NCBI RefSeq assembly: GCF_014636095.1
Contig: NZ_BMDV01000001.1
Location: forward strand, 463,706 to 527,705
DNA from: Acinetobacter modestus
GTDB taxonomy: Bacteria; Pseudomonadota; Gammaproteobacteria; Pseudomonadales; Moraxellaceae
Direction of reading: 5' to 3'
DNA length: 64,000 nt
The position numbers and the translations under genes are program-made. Shown here one piece after another: positions 28,550 through 37,841 of this stretch (within the stretch, counting starts at the first letter, position 1; the number at the start of each line of letters is the position of its first letter). A model generated the notes under the pieces. That model worked only from the letters and a program-made list of their open reading frames with translations, had not been told where the DNA came from and ran no database searches.

Positions 28550-29872
28550 CTATTTCCCCTGCTTGGCTATGGTTCTTTTTTTCAACATAGCCACAAGTCG
28601 CATTACATCTAGCTGATCACTACCAAGTTCAGATTTCAAAGTTTCAATTAACTGACTTGCCTGTTCCAACTGGTTGTTTTGGATTGCATCCATTGCTTGT
28701 ATGATTTGTTCAGCAACTTTAGGATTACGGTAGTTGGTATCCATATATTGCAATAATACCGTGTTGGCATCTTGCCCATATAATGATGGTAAAGCGGTAA
28801 TATCTTGTCCATCTAAGTCATACACTAAAATGTTTTGGGTATCAGAGATAACCAATGGCGAATGTGTAGTTAAGATAAATTGGCAATTTGGGAAAGTTGT
28901 TTGTAAGCGTTGTATGATTGATCGTTGCCATTGTGGATGCAAGTGCATATCAATTTCATCAATTAAAATAATACCTTTACCATGTAAAGGATTCTCTAAG
29001 CTCGGGTTCATCATAGCCAAACGGCGTGCAATATCACCAACCAAAGCCATTAATGATTTTTCACCTTGTGATAATTGGTTAACATTTAATGTTTTGTCAT
29101 TTTTATCAACTGACATATGCAAACGTGGTTTACGCTGTACCCGCAAATTTCTGAAAGTTGGCATAAACTCTTCAATTGCTCTACGAACCGCATTAAGTTG
29201 ATCATCTTCATACATATATGCACGATGAACTACTTCAATAGACGCTTCTTTATAGGCTTGTACCATATTTTTAAAATTTTCATTCTCCACATCTTCCCTA
29301 TCTCTAAACCACTCAAAAAAACGCCTAAAATCTACAGCATTATCTAAAGCATTGTCATAACCATTAATCTGCAAAAATTGATGCTTTTCCCGTATCTTTA
29401 ATGGAATGTCAATTACACTGCGTTCTACGGGATAAAATGCAATTAGTGGTAGACTACTTTGATCATCTTCCCCAAGCCATTGTTTATAGTGGTCGGTTAG
29501 TTGATTTAGCTCCGTTAAATGCGTAGTAAATTCAGCTTTTCTCGCCGTGCGGTTTTTCGTTATACGCCATGTATAGGCTTGGCTTTGTTGTTGCAGGTTT
29601 TTATCATTAACAATGATTTCGACTGCTGCTGCATTGGCTGTATTTAAAATCACGCTTTCAGGGATCGGCGTACCATTAGACTTGTCATGTTTTAAACGGG
29701 CTACAAACCAAGTCAATGCCGTTGCTACCGACTTTAATAGTGACGTTTTACCACTACCATTATTGCCAATAAAAACCGTGATATTGGATGGATAGCGTTG
29801 CGTAGGTGCTAAAGACACGCTTAGGTCTTGGAATCGCCCAATATTTTTTAGACTAAAGCTTTGTATCTGCAT
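28550..29872 (-). CDS. ptuA: Septu ATPase PtuA
   Basis: A 440-residue SMC/ABC-like AAA ATPase: Walker A G36-NNGSGK-T43, a signature-like LSQGEKSLMAL near 275, Walker B GIILIDEIDMHLHPQWQ near 300, and the H-loop region FILTTHSPLVIS. The coupling to an HNH gene by one base identifies it as PtuA of a Septu system. PtuA forms a complex with PtuB and regulates its nuclease. No reverse transcriptase or msr/msd-like region lies beside it, so it is Septu rather than a retron. It is preceded by a 124-bp gap before the integrase. Confidence 0.85.
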   Translation of the reverse strand: MQIQSFSLKNIGRFQDLSVSLAPTQRYPSNITVFIGNNGSGKTSLLKSVATALTWFVARLKHDKSNGTPIPESVILNTANAAAVEIIVNDKNLQQQSQAYTWRITKNRTARKAEFTTHLTELNQLTDHYKQWLGEDDQSSLPLIAFYPVERSVIDIPLKIREKHQFLQINGYDNALDNAVDFRRFFEWFRDREDVENENFKNMVQAYKEASIEVVHRAYMYEDDQLNAVRRAIEEFMPTFRNLRVQRKPRLHMSVDKNDKTLNVNQLSQGEKSLMALVGDIARRLAMMNPSLENPLHGKGIILIDEIDMHLHPQWQRSIIQRLQTTFPNCQFILTTHSPLVISDTQNILVYDLDGQDITALPSLYGQDANTVLLQYMDTNYRNPKVAEQIIQAMDAIQNNQLEQASQLIETLKSELGSDQLDVMRLVAMLKKRTIAKQGK

Positions 29873-29996
29873 ACTTACCCACGATTCCCTAAATGTTTCA
29901 AATCCACCATACTATATCAATTTCTTTGCTTTTAAGGGTTTAGTATTGTGATTACTTTAATATTTTTACATTAAGCAATCACTATTTCTTGTTTCC

Positions 29997-31199
29997 TTAT
30001 TCTTTTACTAAATTATCAATATAGTCTGCCCACCATTCCATCATCCCAACTCGTTCTTCAAGGTGTGACCCTTTATCATACGCACCTTTTACACCTTTTT
30101 TCATATGGGCTAAACATGCTTCAACCACTTGCTCTTTATCACTAAATTGATTGTTCAAGGCGGTACTTGCAATATGTCTAAAACCATGTGGGTTTTGTCG
30201 CCCTTTATAACCCATACGATTTAATGCCATATTAAAGGTGTTGTCCGATATAGGCTTATTTAGGCTATTACGACCTACAAACAATAAATCAGATTCCGTC
30301 CGATATTGCTCTAATTCTTTTAATAATGTGATGGCTTGCTTAGGTAAAGGTACAGCATGGGCAATGCCTTTTTTCATAATATCGGCAGGCTTAATCCAAA
30401 TTGCTTTTTCAAAATTAAATTGATCCCAAGTCGCAAAACGTAGCTCTACGGGGCGTGGGAATAATAAAGCCATTAGTTCCAAACCAATCGCCAATTTACG
30501 TTGATGATGATTACGTATATCTGTAATTAATTGGGGCAATTCATCTATTTCGACAAACTTCATATTCCCCCCATCATTTTTATCTAAATGCTTGGTCATC
30601 CCATCAATTGGGTTATAGTTGATCTTTGCTTGGAATTTCGCCCAATCATAAGCATTACGGCAATAAGATGTTAATTTTTCAACTTGGGTGTGGATGTTTA
30701 ATCCACGCTGCAAACCTTGAAAAAAATCAAACCATTCTTTAGGGGTAATTTCAGTAAAATTACGTTCACCAAATTTAGGGATGATATGACGATTAATAGA
30801 TTTTTGTGCCTTATCAAAAGTTACTGCGCCCCATGCGGATTTTCTAGTATCTAACCACTCAGCCATTAAGATACTAAACTTTTGCCCCTCAATCTGTTGT
30901 TGCTGCTGTTTGATGTGTTTTCTTGTTTCTAAAACTTCCCCATTAGCTAATTTTTCAGATAGCTCACTAGCCTTACGCCTTGCTGCTGCGCCACTGACAC
31001 TTGGATATCCACCAAGCCCTTTCCATGAATCATTGCCTTTTTCATTTTTATAACGTAGTTGCCAAGACTTCTTCCCTGTCTTTTGCACTAGAAAATACAA
31101 TCCGCCTGTATCACGTTCACGATAATCTGTGTCTTCGGGTTCTAAATTTGCCAAAGTCGTATCGGACAATGGTCTTTTCTTAATAGCATTTCTTTTCAT
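29997..31199 (-). CDS. Tyrosine integrase of the island
   Basis: About 400 residues from the ATG at 31199; a GTG at 31214 would add five. The N-terminal arm-binding domain of P4-like integrases (DUF4102; GGLYFLVQKTGKKSWQLRYK) is followed by the core-binding and catalytic domains. Catalytic residues are R249 (LFPRPVELR), H338-GF-R341, H365 and Tyr374 (KGAYDKG). The gene reads away from the 3' end of tRNA-Val, its target. TGATACA-type arm repeats lie just upstream. All key residues are present, so the element may still be mobile. Confidence 0.92.
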   Translation of the reverse strand: MKRNAIKKRPLSDTTLANLEPEDTDYRERDTGGLYFLVQKTGKKSWQLRYKNEKGNDSWKGLGGYPSVSGAAARRKASELSEKLANGEVLETRKHIKQQQQQIEGQKFSILMAEWLDTRKSAWGAVTFDKAQKSINRHIIPKFGERNFTEITPKEWFDFFQGLQRGLNIHTQVEKLTSYCRNAYDWAKFQAKINYNPIDGMTKHLDKNDGGNMKFVEIDELPQLITDIRNHHQRKLAIGLELMALLFPRPVELRFATWDQFNFEKAIWIKPADIMKKGIAHAVPLPKQAITLLKELEQYRTESDLLFVGRNSLNKPISDNTFNMALNRMGYKGRQNPHGFRHIASTALNNQFSDKEQVVEACLAHMKKGVKGAYDKGSHLEERVGMMEWWADYIDNLVKE

Positions 31200-31232
31200 T
31201 TCACGCTGTATCACGAGTTAAGTTTTAATCAA

Positions 31233-31356
31233 TGATACACCATATGATACAAAACCAACAGTGGTATGTATCTTTATATAACGGCATATAAAGCAATAAA
31301 AAAGCCCTAAATACATGATATTTAGGGCTTTTTAACTTATATATCGTGATACACAG
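31233..31356. repeat. Integrase arm-site-like repeats, right end
   Basis: TGATACAC at 31233 and TGATACAAAA at 31245 (12 bp apart), TGATACACAG at 31347, plus an inverted TGTATCA at 31207. They mirror the left-end repeats. Confidence 0.7.
31294..31335 (-). terminator. Island-supplied terminator next to tRNA-Val
   Basis: Hairpin caataaaaaagccctaa / tttagggcttttt. It shares its first 17 bases with the hairpin left of attL and would restore termination downstream of the tRNA after integration. Confidence 0.65.
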
Positions 31357-31374
31357 ACATACAAATTTAATATC

Positions 31375-31390
31375 TTGGTAGGTATATCCA
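31375..31390. repeat. attR, 3' end of tRNA-Val
   Basis: ttggtaggtatatcca, identical to the copy at 16411-16426; it covers the CCA end and part of the acceptor/T arm. Confidence 0.85.
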
Positions 31391-31452
31391 GACTCGAACT
31401 GGAGACCTCTACGATGTCAACGTAGCGCTCTAACCAACTGAGCTATACACCT
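31376..31452 (-). tRNA. tRNA-Val (anticodon GAC)
   Basis: The minus strand reads AGGTGTA...TATACCT acceptor arms, CTACG-TTGACAT-CGTAG anticodon stem-loop (GAC), T-loop GTTCGAGTC, and A-CCA end. Length is 77 nt. It is the integration site of the island. Confidence 0.95.
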
Positions 31453-31486
31453 AGAATGAGAGCATGATATTCATTTTTAATCAGGT

Positions 31487-33475
31487 TCACAAGTTTTTTT
31501 GAGATTGTTTAATTGCGTTCGCACAGACTTTAAGCAGTTTTCTAAATTCTTGAATATTTTGCTGACTATTCTGTTCTAAAAAAACGATTTTTTGATATAA
31601 CACAACTACTTGCTGAAATGATTTTTGATCACTATTTACACTTGATAAACGTTGCATCCAAACTTGGAATGTTTCCGCTGATCTTTTATGCAAATGTTTA
31701 GGTAATTGCTTTTGAAATTGGGTGATAATACGCTCATATAATTCTTGCTGCTTAGTTTGTCTCCACCAATAAAAACCAACATACACAGCTAAAATTCCTG
31801 CAATACCAATAATTAAGATCAGCACATAACTATAACTTGAATTAAAGCCTAGCTTAGATAACCAATTTTTTTGTTTAACAGCATCATAACCAACAACTTT
31901 GGACTGCCATTGATAACTTAAATAGTCACTCCAAACACGCATATTTTTCAAAAATTTAAATTGCTGTAAACGCCATGCTTGTGCCTGCGCATCTCCCCAA
32001 ACTTTCTGATCCTCCGCCATATAATTCTGCATTCCAGCATCTATACGTTGTGGTGCAATCATTGCTGTAGGATCGACTCTTTTCCATTGACCATGCAGAT
32101 AAACCTCACTCCACGCATGTGCATCAAGTTGACGAACCTCCCAACTTTCTCCATCTAATGCAAACTGTCCACCTTGATAACCTGTCACAACTCTGGCAGG
32201 AATCCCTGCATAGCGCATCAGCATCACGAAACTAGATGCATAATGTTCACAGAAACCCTTTCGACTAGAAAATAAAAATTGATCTATACGATCCCCACTT
32301 AATGTTCCTGGGGTCAGCGTATAAACGAAGTTATTCTTTCTATACCAATTCAGCACAGTTTTAATATATTTTTCAGGCAGTCGCTGACTTTGTTCAAACA
32401 GTTGATGGGCTAATTGTTGTGCTTTCTCATCGCGATCTTCATCAAATTGAGTACTAAATTCAATTTGACGTGGCGATAACAAAATAGAGGATGTTGATGC
32501 TTGTCCTAACCAAAACATTTGTATGGGTTGATTACGTTTAATCAGCTTTAATGGACGTATACTATCATCTTGATACAATTGTAAATAACGTTCTTGTGGA
32601 ATGGAATATTCCAACCCCATGATCCAATTTGCTTGCTCATCGGCAGCTAAATATTGATAAGCTACTCTGCTAGAGTTTGAATTTACATTTTTAATTTGCT
32701 GATTATAAAAACTACTGGTCCATGTTGTACCATCATATTCATCCAAGACTAAAGCACGCCAATACAACTCTTGTCTATTTGGCAATTGCCTCATATCCGC
32801 AACAACACGAAAAGCTAAAGCAGAAGATTGTGATAATTGTGCAATATCTCCAGGAGACATACGATCACTGATTCCTGTAGTTGCTTGATTCTTATGAATT
32901 GGAATTGCCCAAAGTGGTGGCAAGCGAGGAAAGAAAATAAATAATATAATAAAGAATGGAGTAGCAATTCCGACAAATTTTAGAATTTGTTTAACATCAT
33001 TTTTTAACTGATTTGATGATAATTGATGATGGTTAAATAGACCGGTTTGAATCCGATATAACCCCATCAAACACATCACAAATGCTGAAAAAACAAAGAC
33101 AGCCATCCAGAATGCCTGACTATGTAACAATAAACTCGCACTGACAAATAAGGCAAAGTTAAATACGATCAATAAATCGCGGGTATTCTTGGCTTCCAAA
33201 CTTTTCGCAAATAAACACGTACTTAAAAATGCGACTCCTGCTTCTACTCCTAGTAAAGTTTGATAATTTAAATAAATAAGGCCTAAAGATAATAAAGAGA
33301 AAAAAACTAAAAATAAGCGTGGAAATGGTGAAATTTTTTGTTTGCTATATCGCCATACCAATATAAGCCAAATAACGCCCCACAACCCACTCAATGTCAC
33401 AGGAATAAAAGCCACTTGCCCAATTAATACAAATGCCAATACAGCTAAAATGCAAAAATAGATTTGTTTGGTCAT
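31487..33475 (-). CDS. Transglutaminase-like membrane protein (TgpA type)
   Basis: About 662 residues from the ATG at 33475, which overlaps the DUF58 gene end (stop at 33480-33482); an upstream TTG at 33493 is less likely. N-terminal helices (several between about residues 1-190) are followed by an extracytoplasmic transglutaminase domain with the Cys-His-Asp core: GFCEHYASSFVMLMRYAGIP, LDAHAWSEVYL and RVDPTAM. One more membrane helix and a cytoplasmic tail follow. It is the last gene of a MoxR-DUF58-TgpA operon. Such proteins are thought to act on envelope proteins or peptides; the substrate is unknown. Confidence 0.85.
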   Translation of the reverse strand: MTKQIYFCILAVLAFVLIGQVAFIPVTLSGLWGVIWLILVWRYSKQKISPFPRLFLVFFSLLSLGLIYLNYQTLLGVEAGVAFLSTCLFAKSLEAKNTRDLLIVFNFALFVSASLLLHSQAFWMAVFVFSAFVMCLMGLYRIQTGLFNHHQLSSNQLKNDVKQILKFVGIATPFFIILFIFFPRLPPLWAIPIHKNQATTGISDRMSPGDIAQLSQSSALAFRVVADMRQLPNRQELYWRALVLDEYDGTTWTSSFYNQQIKNVNSNSSRVAYQYLAADEQANWIMGLEYSIPQERYLQLYQDDSIRPLKLIKRNQPIQMFWLGQASTSSILLSPRQIEFSTQFDEDRDEKAQQLAHQLFEQSQRLPEKYIKTVLNWYRKNNFVYTLTPGTLSGDRIDQFLFSSRKGFCEHYASSFVMLMRYAGIPARVVTGYQGGQFALDGESWEVRQLDAHAWSEVYLHGQWKRVDPTAMIAPQRIDAGMQNYMAEDQKVWGDAQAQAWRLQQFKFLKNMRVWSDYLSYQWQSKVVGYDAVKQKNWLSKLGFNSSYSYVLILIIGIAGILAVYVGFYWWRQTKQQELYERIITQFQKQLPKHLHKRSAETFQVWMQRLSSVNSDQKSFQQVVVLYQKIVFLEQNSQQNIQEFRKLLKVCANAIKQSQKNL

Positions 33476-33479
33476 AATC

Positions 33480-34382
33480 TTAAGCCTGTGCAAGTAGAAG
33501 TTTTGCTTGAAGAAGCTGTATCTGCCCCTGACCAGTTTCTAATCTTGCATGCGGCAGTATCAATGCATAATCATCACCAAGTTGTTCACATTGCTCAATT
33601 AATCCCATCATATAGCTTAATTTTTCTTCATGACTTTGCGCAGGAATTTTTTGATAATCAATTTCTAAATGTTGATGATTGGCTTGAGCCTCAAACATTT
33701 TTATAAAAAAGCCCTGTCCTCGAGCAACTTGCTTCCATGCCACATTTTGATAAGAATCACCTTGTTGAAAGGCCCTAAGCTCCTTAAATTCATCTAAACT
33801 ATCGTTCGCATTGGTTGGCTGATTTTTATGTTCTTTTTGCCAATCATACGCTTTAGGTGCAATCCACACTTTTTGTTTTGGATATAAATAAGTCCACGCT
33901 CGCACCAAACCTAAAGGATAGGTCGAATAAATTTTCATTGCACCAAATTCAAATAAACCACGCTGCTTCGGAAAAAAAGCCAGTTCGAAGGTCTGTTGTT
34001 GCTGATCTAAATAAATTAATTGTTCTTGTTGCAGCCATTGAATACGTAAATATCGGGTCATGACGGATGGCTGATTAAAGTGAAGTTTTAGAATTAAAGG
34101 TTGATCGACTTGCCCAACTTCAGCTGCAATCAGATCAATCTGCAGAACATGCAATTGCTTGAAGGTGAGATAGAAACTAATACATAAAATCGCACTGATT
34201 AAAAAGCAAAAACCTAAAATTAAGTTATTTGCATAGTTAATACCTGCAATAAAGGTAATTAGAATCAGAACGAGATATAAAAAACCTTGCTTGTAGATAA
34301 AAACCAAAACATCTTTCTGTAACAGGGTTTTAGTCCCATCAACTTGAAAACGTTTCGCAATCCACTGCTGAATCCTTTGCAT
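33480..34382 (-). CDS. DUF58 domain protein
   Basis: A 300-residue protein with two N-terminal membrane helices (about residues 30-70) and a DUF58-like domain; the conserved part is DEFKELRAFQQGDSYQNVAW then KQVARGQGFFIKMF near residues 200-235. DUF58 proteins commonly accompany MoxR ATPases and are von Willebrand factor A-like. It overlaps the transglutaminase gene and follows the MoxR gene by 13 bp, so all three are co-transcribed. It probably links the ATPase to the membrane transglutaminase. Confidence 0.85.
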   Translation of the reverse strand: MQRIQQWIAKRFQVDGTKTLLQKDVLVFIYKQGFLYLVLILITFIAGINYANNLILGFCFLISAILCISFYLTFKQLHVLQIDLIAAEVGQVDQPLILKLHFNQPSVMTRYLRIQWLQQEQLIYLDQQQQTFELAFFPKQRGLFEFGAMKIYSTYPLGLVRAWTYLYPKQKVWIAPKAYDWQKEHKNQPTNANDSLDEFKELRAFQQGDSYQNVAWKQVARGQGFFIKMFEAQANHQHLEIDYQKIPAQSHEEKLSYMMGLIEQCEQLGDDYALILPHARLETGQGQIQLLQAKLLLAQA

Positions 34383-34395
34383 AAGCCAACCTCAA

Positions 34396-35355
34396 CTATA
34401 GGACATCAACCGACTGCAAAATTTGTTTTACCTCTATTTCGCCTAAACTTAAACGATGAGCAACCACGGCAACAAAAACTGTTTGCACATCATCAGTGGT
34501 CACAAAGCTACGACCTTCAACCAGTGCATAAGCTTGTGCAGCAGCTTTTAATGCCAATACTCCACGTGTTGATAAGCCATGCCGTTGTTTACGTGTTTCA
34601 GCAGCCAAATCTAAAATATAATTGAGTACAGCATCACTTAAAAAAACCTGTTTTGCTAATTCACGTAATTGCAAAATATCAACTTGCGTAAATACTGCTT
34701 CTAATTGATGAATTAAAACCTGACGTGAGCTTTGCTGTAACAGTAGTTTTTCAGCTTGGCGAGATGGATAACCAAGCGATAAACGCATCAAGAAACGGTC
34801 AAGTTGTGACTCAGGCAAAGCATAAGTTCCACTTTGAAATAGTGGATTTTGCGTTGCTAAGACCCAAAATGGTTGTGGTAATTCATAATGGACTCCATCA
34901 ACAGTTACCGCACCTTCTTCCATAGCTTCAAGTAATGCACTCTGTGTTTTTGGACTACAACGATTGATCTCATCTGCCAATAAAATCTGAGTAAAAATAG
35001 GCCCTTTCTTGAACTCAAATAAATGTTCTTTTTGATTAAAAATATTGATCCCAATGACATCACTCGCCAACATGTCATTGGTAAATTGAATCCGCTGAAA
35101 ATGTAGTCCTGCTAGACGAGCCAAAGCACTGGCTAGAGTCGTTTTACCTAATCCTGGTAAATCTTCAAACAGTACATGCCCACCTGCCAATAAACAGGTC
35201 AGCGCTAATTTAGTTTGTTGTGGTTTATCTAAAATAAGTTGATTCACTTCAACCAAAAAACGTTCGATTTTCTGAGTAAAATTTTTAATATTTTGCTCTA
35301 CTTCTTGATTTTTTTGTTGTTTTTCTTGAATAGAAGCTTTTTCCATGCCCCACAT
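34396..35355 (-). CDS. MoxR-family AAA ATPase
   Basis: A 319-residue MoxR ATPase. Walker A is DLPGLGKTTLASAL (near residues 64-77) and Walker B is ILLADEINRCSPKTQSALLE. The sensor region ATQNPLFQSGTYALPESQLD and RFLMRLSLGYPS are typical. MoxR proteins act as chaperones for complex assembly and sit with DUF58 partners. The ATG at 35355 has GGGGAT seven bases before it. It is the first gene of the MoxR-DUF58-TgpA operon. No metal-insertion target is visible in the operon. Confidence 0.9.
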   Translation of the reverse strand: MWGMEKASIQEKQQKNQEVEQNIKNFTQKIERFLVEVNQLILDKPQQTKLALTCLLAGGHVLFEDLPGLGKTTLASALARLAGLHFQRIQFTNDMLASDVIGINIFNQKEHLFEFKKGPIFTQILLADEINRCSPKTQSALLEAMEEGAVTVDGVHYELPQPFWVLATQNPLFQSGTYALPESQLDRFLMRLSLGYPSRQAEKLLLQQSSRQVLIHQLEAVFTQVDILQLRELAKQVFLSDAVLNYILDLAAETRKQRHGLSTRGVLALKAAAQAYALVEGRSFVTTDDVQTVFVAVVAHRLSLGEIEVKQILQSVDVL

Positions 35356-35433
35356 AACGCAATCCCCAAACTAAAACAGTGCATGATTCAACATACACTG
35401 TTTTAGTTTTTTTTCAAAGAAATCAAATGACTT

Positions 35434-35736
35434 CTAGCAAGGACATTTTTTCAAATTCCCACCTGATGAAGGATAACGCGCATCGATACAATGACGATAA
35501 AAAGTCTTAGCATCCATTGGCGTTAAATCTGGATGATGTGCCTGCATATGCTTTACGTAGTTTTCATAATCAGGCACACCCACCATCAAACGAAAACTTT
35601 TTTGCAAGTTTTGCCATAAAGTTGCAATACGAGACCAATTCTTCGGAGATAAAAGTAAGTGTTTTTGCGACATGATAGTGAATTTAATAATCTTCACAAT
35701 CACAGCACTTCCTTGCCGAGCAATTTTAAAATCCAT
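35434..35736 (-). CDS. ybdD: YbdD/YjiX family small protein
   Basis: About 100 residues. The conserved part is RLMVGVPDYENYVKHMQAHH then DARYPSSGGNLKKCPC at the end, the YbdD/YjiX (DUF466) family, which is coupled to CstA-type pyruvate transporters. The start is at the ATG overlapping the cstA stop codon (TGATG), with GGGGAGAG upstream. A shorter version beginning at MSQKHLLLSPKNW (35673) is closer to the usual family length but lacks a ribosome site. It is translated with cstA. Confidence 0.8.
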   Translation of the reverse strand: MDFKIARQGSAVIVKIIKFTIMSQKHLLLSPKNWSRIATLWQNLQKSFRLMVGVPDYENYVKHMQAHHPDLTPMDAKTFYRHCIDARYPSSGGNLKKCPC

Positions 35737-37841
35737 CACGACTCTCCCCTCACTGTTTCTGCTGTCATTGCAGTTTCAGTAAATACGGCAGGTGCTTCAT
35801 GTACTGTTGGGACAGGGCTTTGTAAAGCACGACGAATAATTCCTATTGAAGCAATAATCATAACAATTGCAACAATCATAAAGAATCCACAAAGTACTGC
35901 ATTAATCTGATTCGACAATACAATCGTCTGCATTTCAGCAACTGACTTCGCAGGTGCAAGAACATCTCCACGTGCAATTGCATCAGAGAAACGATTCGCT
36001 TGAGCGAGGAAGCCAATCTTCGGGTTTTCGTGGAAAATCTTTTGCCAGCCCGCTGTCATGGAAGTAATAAATAGGAAAATCGTTGGAACAATCGTCACCC
36101 AAACATACTTCTCTTTCTTCATCTTGAATAAAATAACCGTACCCAAGATCAATGCCATAGAAGCGAGAATTTGATTTCCAATTCCAAATAATGGCCATAA
36201 AGAATTAATGCCACCAAGAGGGTCCACTACGCCTTGATAAACGAAGAAACCCCATCCAGCAACCGCAACAAAAGTTCCAACTAGATTTCCAGAAAATGAA
36301 CCAGATTGTTTTACTGCAGGCACAACAATCCCGACGGTATCCTGTACCATGAAGCGACAAGCACGTGTTCCCGCATCGACTGCCGTCAAAATAAATAATG
36401 CTTCAAATAAAATGGCAAAATGATACCAAAATGCCATCATTGCACGACTATTGAAAATTTCCGAAATGATATGAGCCATACCAATCGCAAAAGTTGGCGC
36501 TCCACCAGTCCGAGAAAGGATTGAACTTTCGCCTACTTCTTGTGCTAGTACAGTAAGCATTTCAGGACTTACCACAAAACCAAGATTTCTTACCGCTTCC
36601 GCAGCAGTATCAACATTTGTACCTAAAACGGCAGCAGGTGCATTAATCGCAAAATAAATCCCTGGATCAAGCACGGTTGCGCAGATCATTGCCATGATAC
36701 CGACAAATGATTCCATCAACATGCCGCCATAACCGATCATACGAATATTGACTTCATTATCAACCAGCTTTGGTGTTGTCCCTGAAGATACCAAGGCATG
36801 GAAACCAGAAATTGCCCCACAAGCAATCGTAATAAAAAGAAATGGAAATAAACTACCTGCAAAGACAGGACCTGTACCATCTACAAAATGAGTCACCGCA
36901 GGCATTTTGAGTTCAGGCATTGCAAAGATAATTCCAATTGCCAGACCAGCAATTACACCAATTTTAAGGAAGGTTGATAGATAGTCACGAGGGGCCAACA
37001 ATAACCACACAGGTAATACTGACGCAATAAAGCCATAAATGATGAGTGCCCAAGTTAGCTGAGTTCCAGTTAAGGTGAACAATTGCCCCCAGTAAGGGTC
37101 TTTTGCTACATCACCACCAAAGACAATCGCCGCCATCATTAGCACAAAACCAATAATCGAAACCTCAGCAATTTTCCCTGGGCGTAGATAACGCATGTAT
37201 ATGCCCATGAATAATGCAATTGGGATGGTTGCTGCGATACTGAACACCCCCCATGGACTATGAGCCAAAGCTTTTACGACAACCAATGCAAGTACCGCAA
37301 GAATAATAATCATGACACCGAGCGTACCCAACATCACAATAACACCTGCGAAAGTACCTAACTCCTGCTTTGCCATTTCACCCAAAGACCGACCATCACG
37401 CCGAGTTGAGATAAATAGCACCAGAAAATCTTGTACCGCGCCTGCAATCACCACACCGACCAAAAGCCAAATGGTTCCTGGTAAATAACCCATTTGCGCT
37501 GCAAGAATTGGCCCAACCAAAGGCCCTGCACCTGCGATAGCAGCGAAATGATGTCCAAATAAAACGTATTTATTGGTGGGCACATAATCCAGACCATCAT
37601 TCAAACGATGTGCTGGTGTTAAGCGTTTAGGATTTAATTCAAAGACTTTTGTTGCAATAAATAAACTGTAGAACCGATATGCAATGCTATAAACACAAAC
37701 TGCGGCAAGAACGAGCCAAACCGCATTGACATGCTCTCCACGACTTACCGCCAAAATTCCAAATGAAATTGCACCAATGATGGCAACTAAACTCCACAGA
37801 ATTTTTGAGGATAGCGTCGACTTTGCTTGTACTGTCTCCAT
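35736..37841 (-). CDS. cstA: Pyruvate/peptide transporter CstA
   Basis: A 701-residue inner-membrane transporter with many hydrophobic helices, the same length as E. coli CstA. Conserved segments include FGHHFAAIAGAGPLVGPILA, QMGYLPGTIWLLVGVVIAGA and VSSGTTPKLVDNE. CstA imports pyruvate and possibly peptides during carbon limitation. It overlaps the downstream ybdD start, the usual CstA-YbdD pairing. No Crp-like site was recognised upstream. The start codon lies in a clear gap of about 120 bp after the efp terminator. Confidence 0.92.
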   Translation of the reverse strand: METVQAKSTLSSKILWSLVAIIGAISFGILAVSRGEHVNAVWLVLAAVCVYSIAYRFYSLFIATKVFELNPKRLTPAHRLNDGLDYVPTNKYVLFGHHFAAIAGAGPLVGPILAAQMGYLPGTIWLLVGVVIAGAVQDFLVLFISTRRDGRSLGEMAKQELGTFAGVIVMLGTLGVMIIILAVLALVVVKALAHSPWGVFSIAATIPIALFMGIYMRYLRPGKIAEVSIIGFVLMMAAIVFGGDVAKDPYWGQLFTLTGTQLTWALIIYGFIASVLPVWLLLAPRDYLSTFLKIGVIAGLAIGIIFAMPELKMPAVTHFVDGTGPVFAGSLFPFLFITIACGAISGFHALVSSGTTPKLVDNEVNIRMIGYGGMLMESFVGIMAMICATVLDPGIYFAINAPAAVLGTNVDTAAEAVRNLGFVVSPEMLTVLAQEVGESSILSRTGGAPTFAIGMAHIISEIFNSRAMMAFWYHFAILFEALFILTAVDAGTRACRFMVQDTVGIVVPAVKQSGSFSGNLVGTFVAVAGWGFFVYQGVVDPLGGINSLWPLFGIGNQILASMALILGTVILFKMKKEKYVWVTIVPTIFLFITSMTAGWQKIFHENPKIGFLAQANRFSDAIARGDVLAPAKSVAEMQTIVLSNQINAVLCGFFMIVAIVMIIASIGIIRRALQSPVPTVHEAPAVFTETAMTAETVRGES

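Larger units (their letters stand above)
16411..31390. mobile_element. 15-kb integrated element in tRNA-Val with defence genes
   Basis: Bounded by the 16-bp direct repeat ttggtaggtatatcca (16411-16426 and 31375-31390), of which the right copy is the 3' end of tRNA-Val. A tyrosine integrase lies next to the tRNA. Inside both ends are matching TGATACA repeats. Cargo: Fic protein, IS remnant, STAND NTPase-nuclease plus DUF4365-TPR protein, II/X-type replication protein, AlpA-like protein, lipoprotein, two HTH regulators and a Septu pair. No capsid, terminase or conjugation genes are present, so it may be a phage satellite or a non-self-transferable element. Confidence 0.9.

Noticed and set aside
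28734..29201. A 155-codon plus-strand frame within the PtuA gene
   Set aside because: It is antisense to the conserved ATPase and has no domain or start signal.
27901..29872. Retron with PtuA/PtuB effectors
   Set aside because: No reverse transcriptase or structured msr/msd region lies next to the pair; the flanks are the integrase and the HTH genes.
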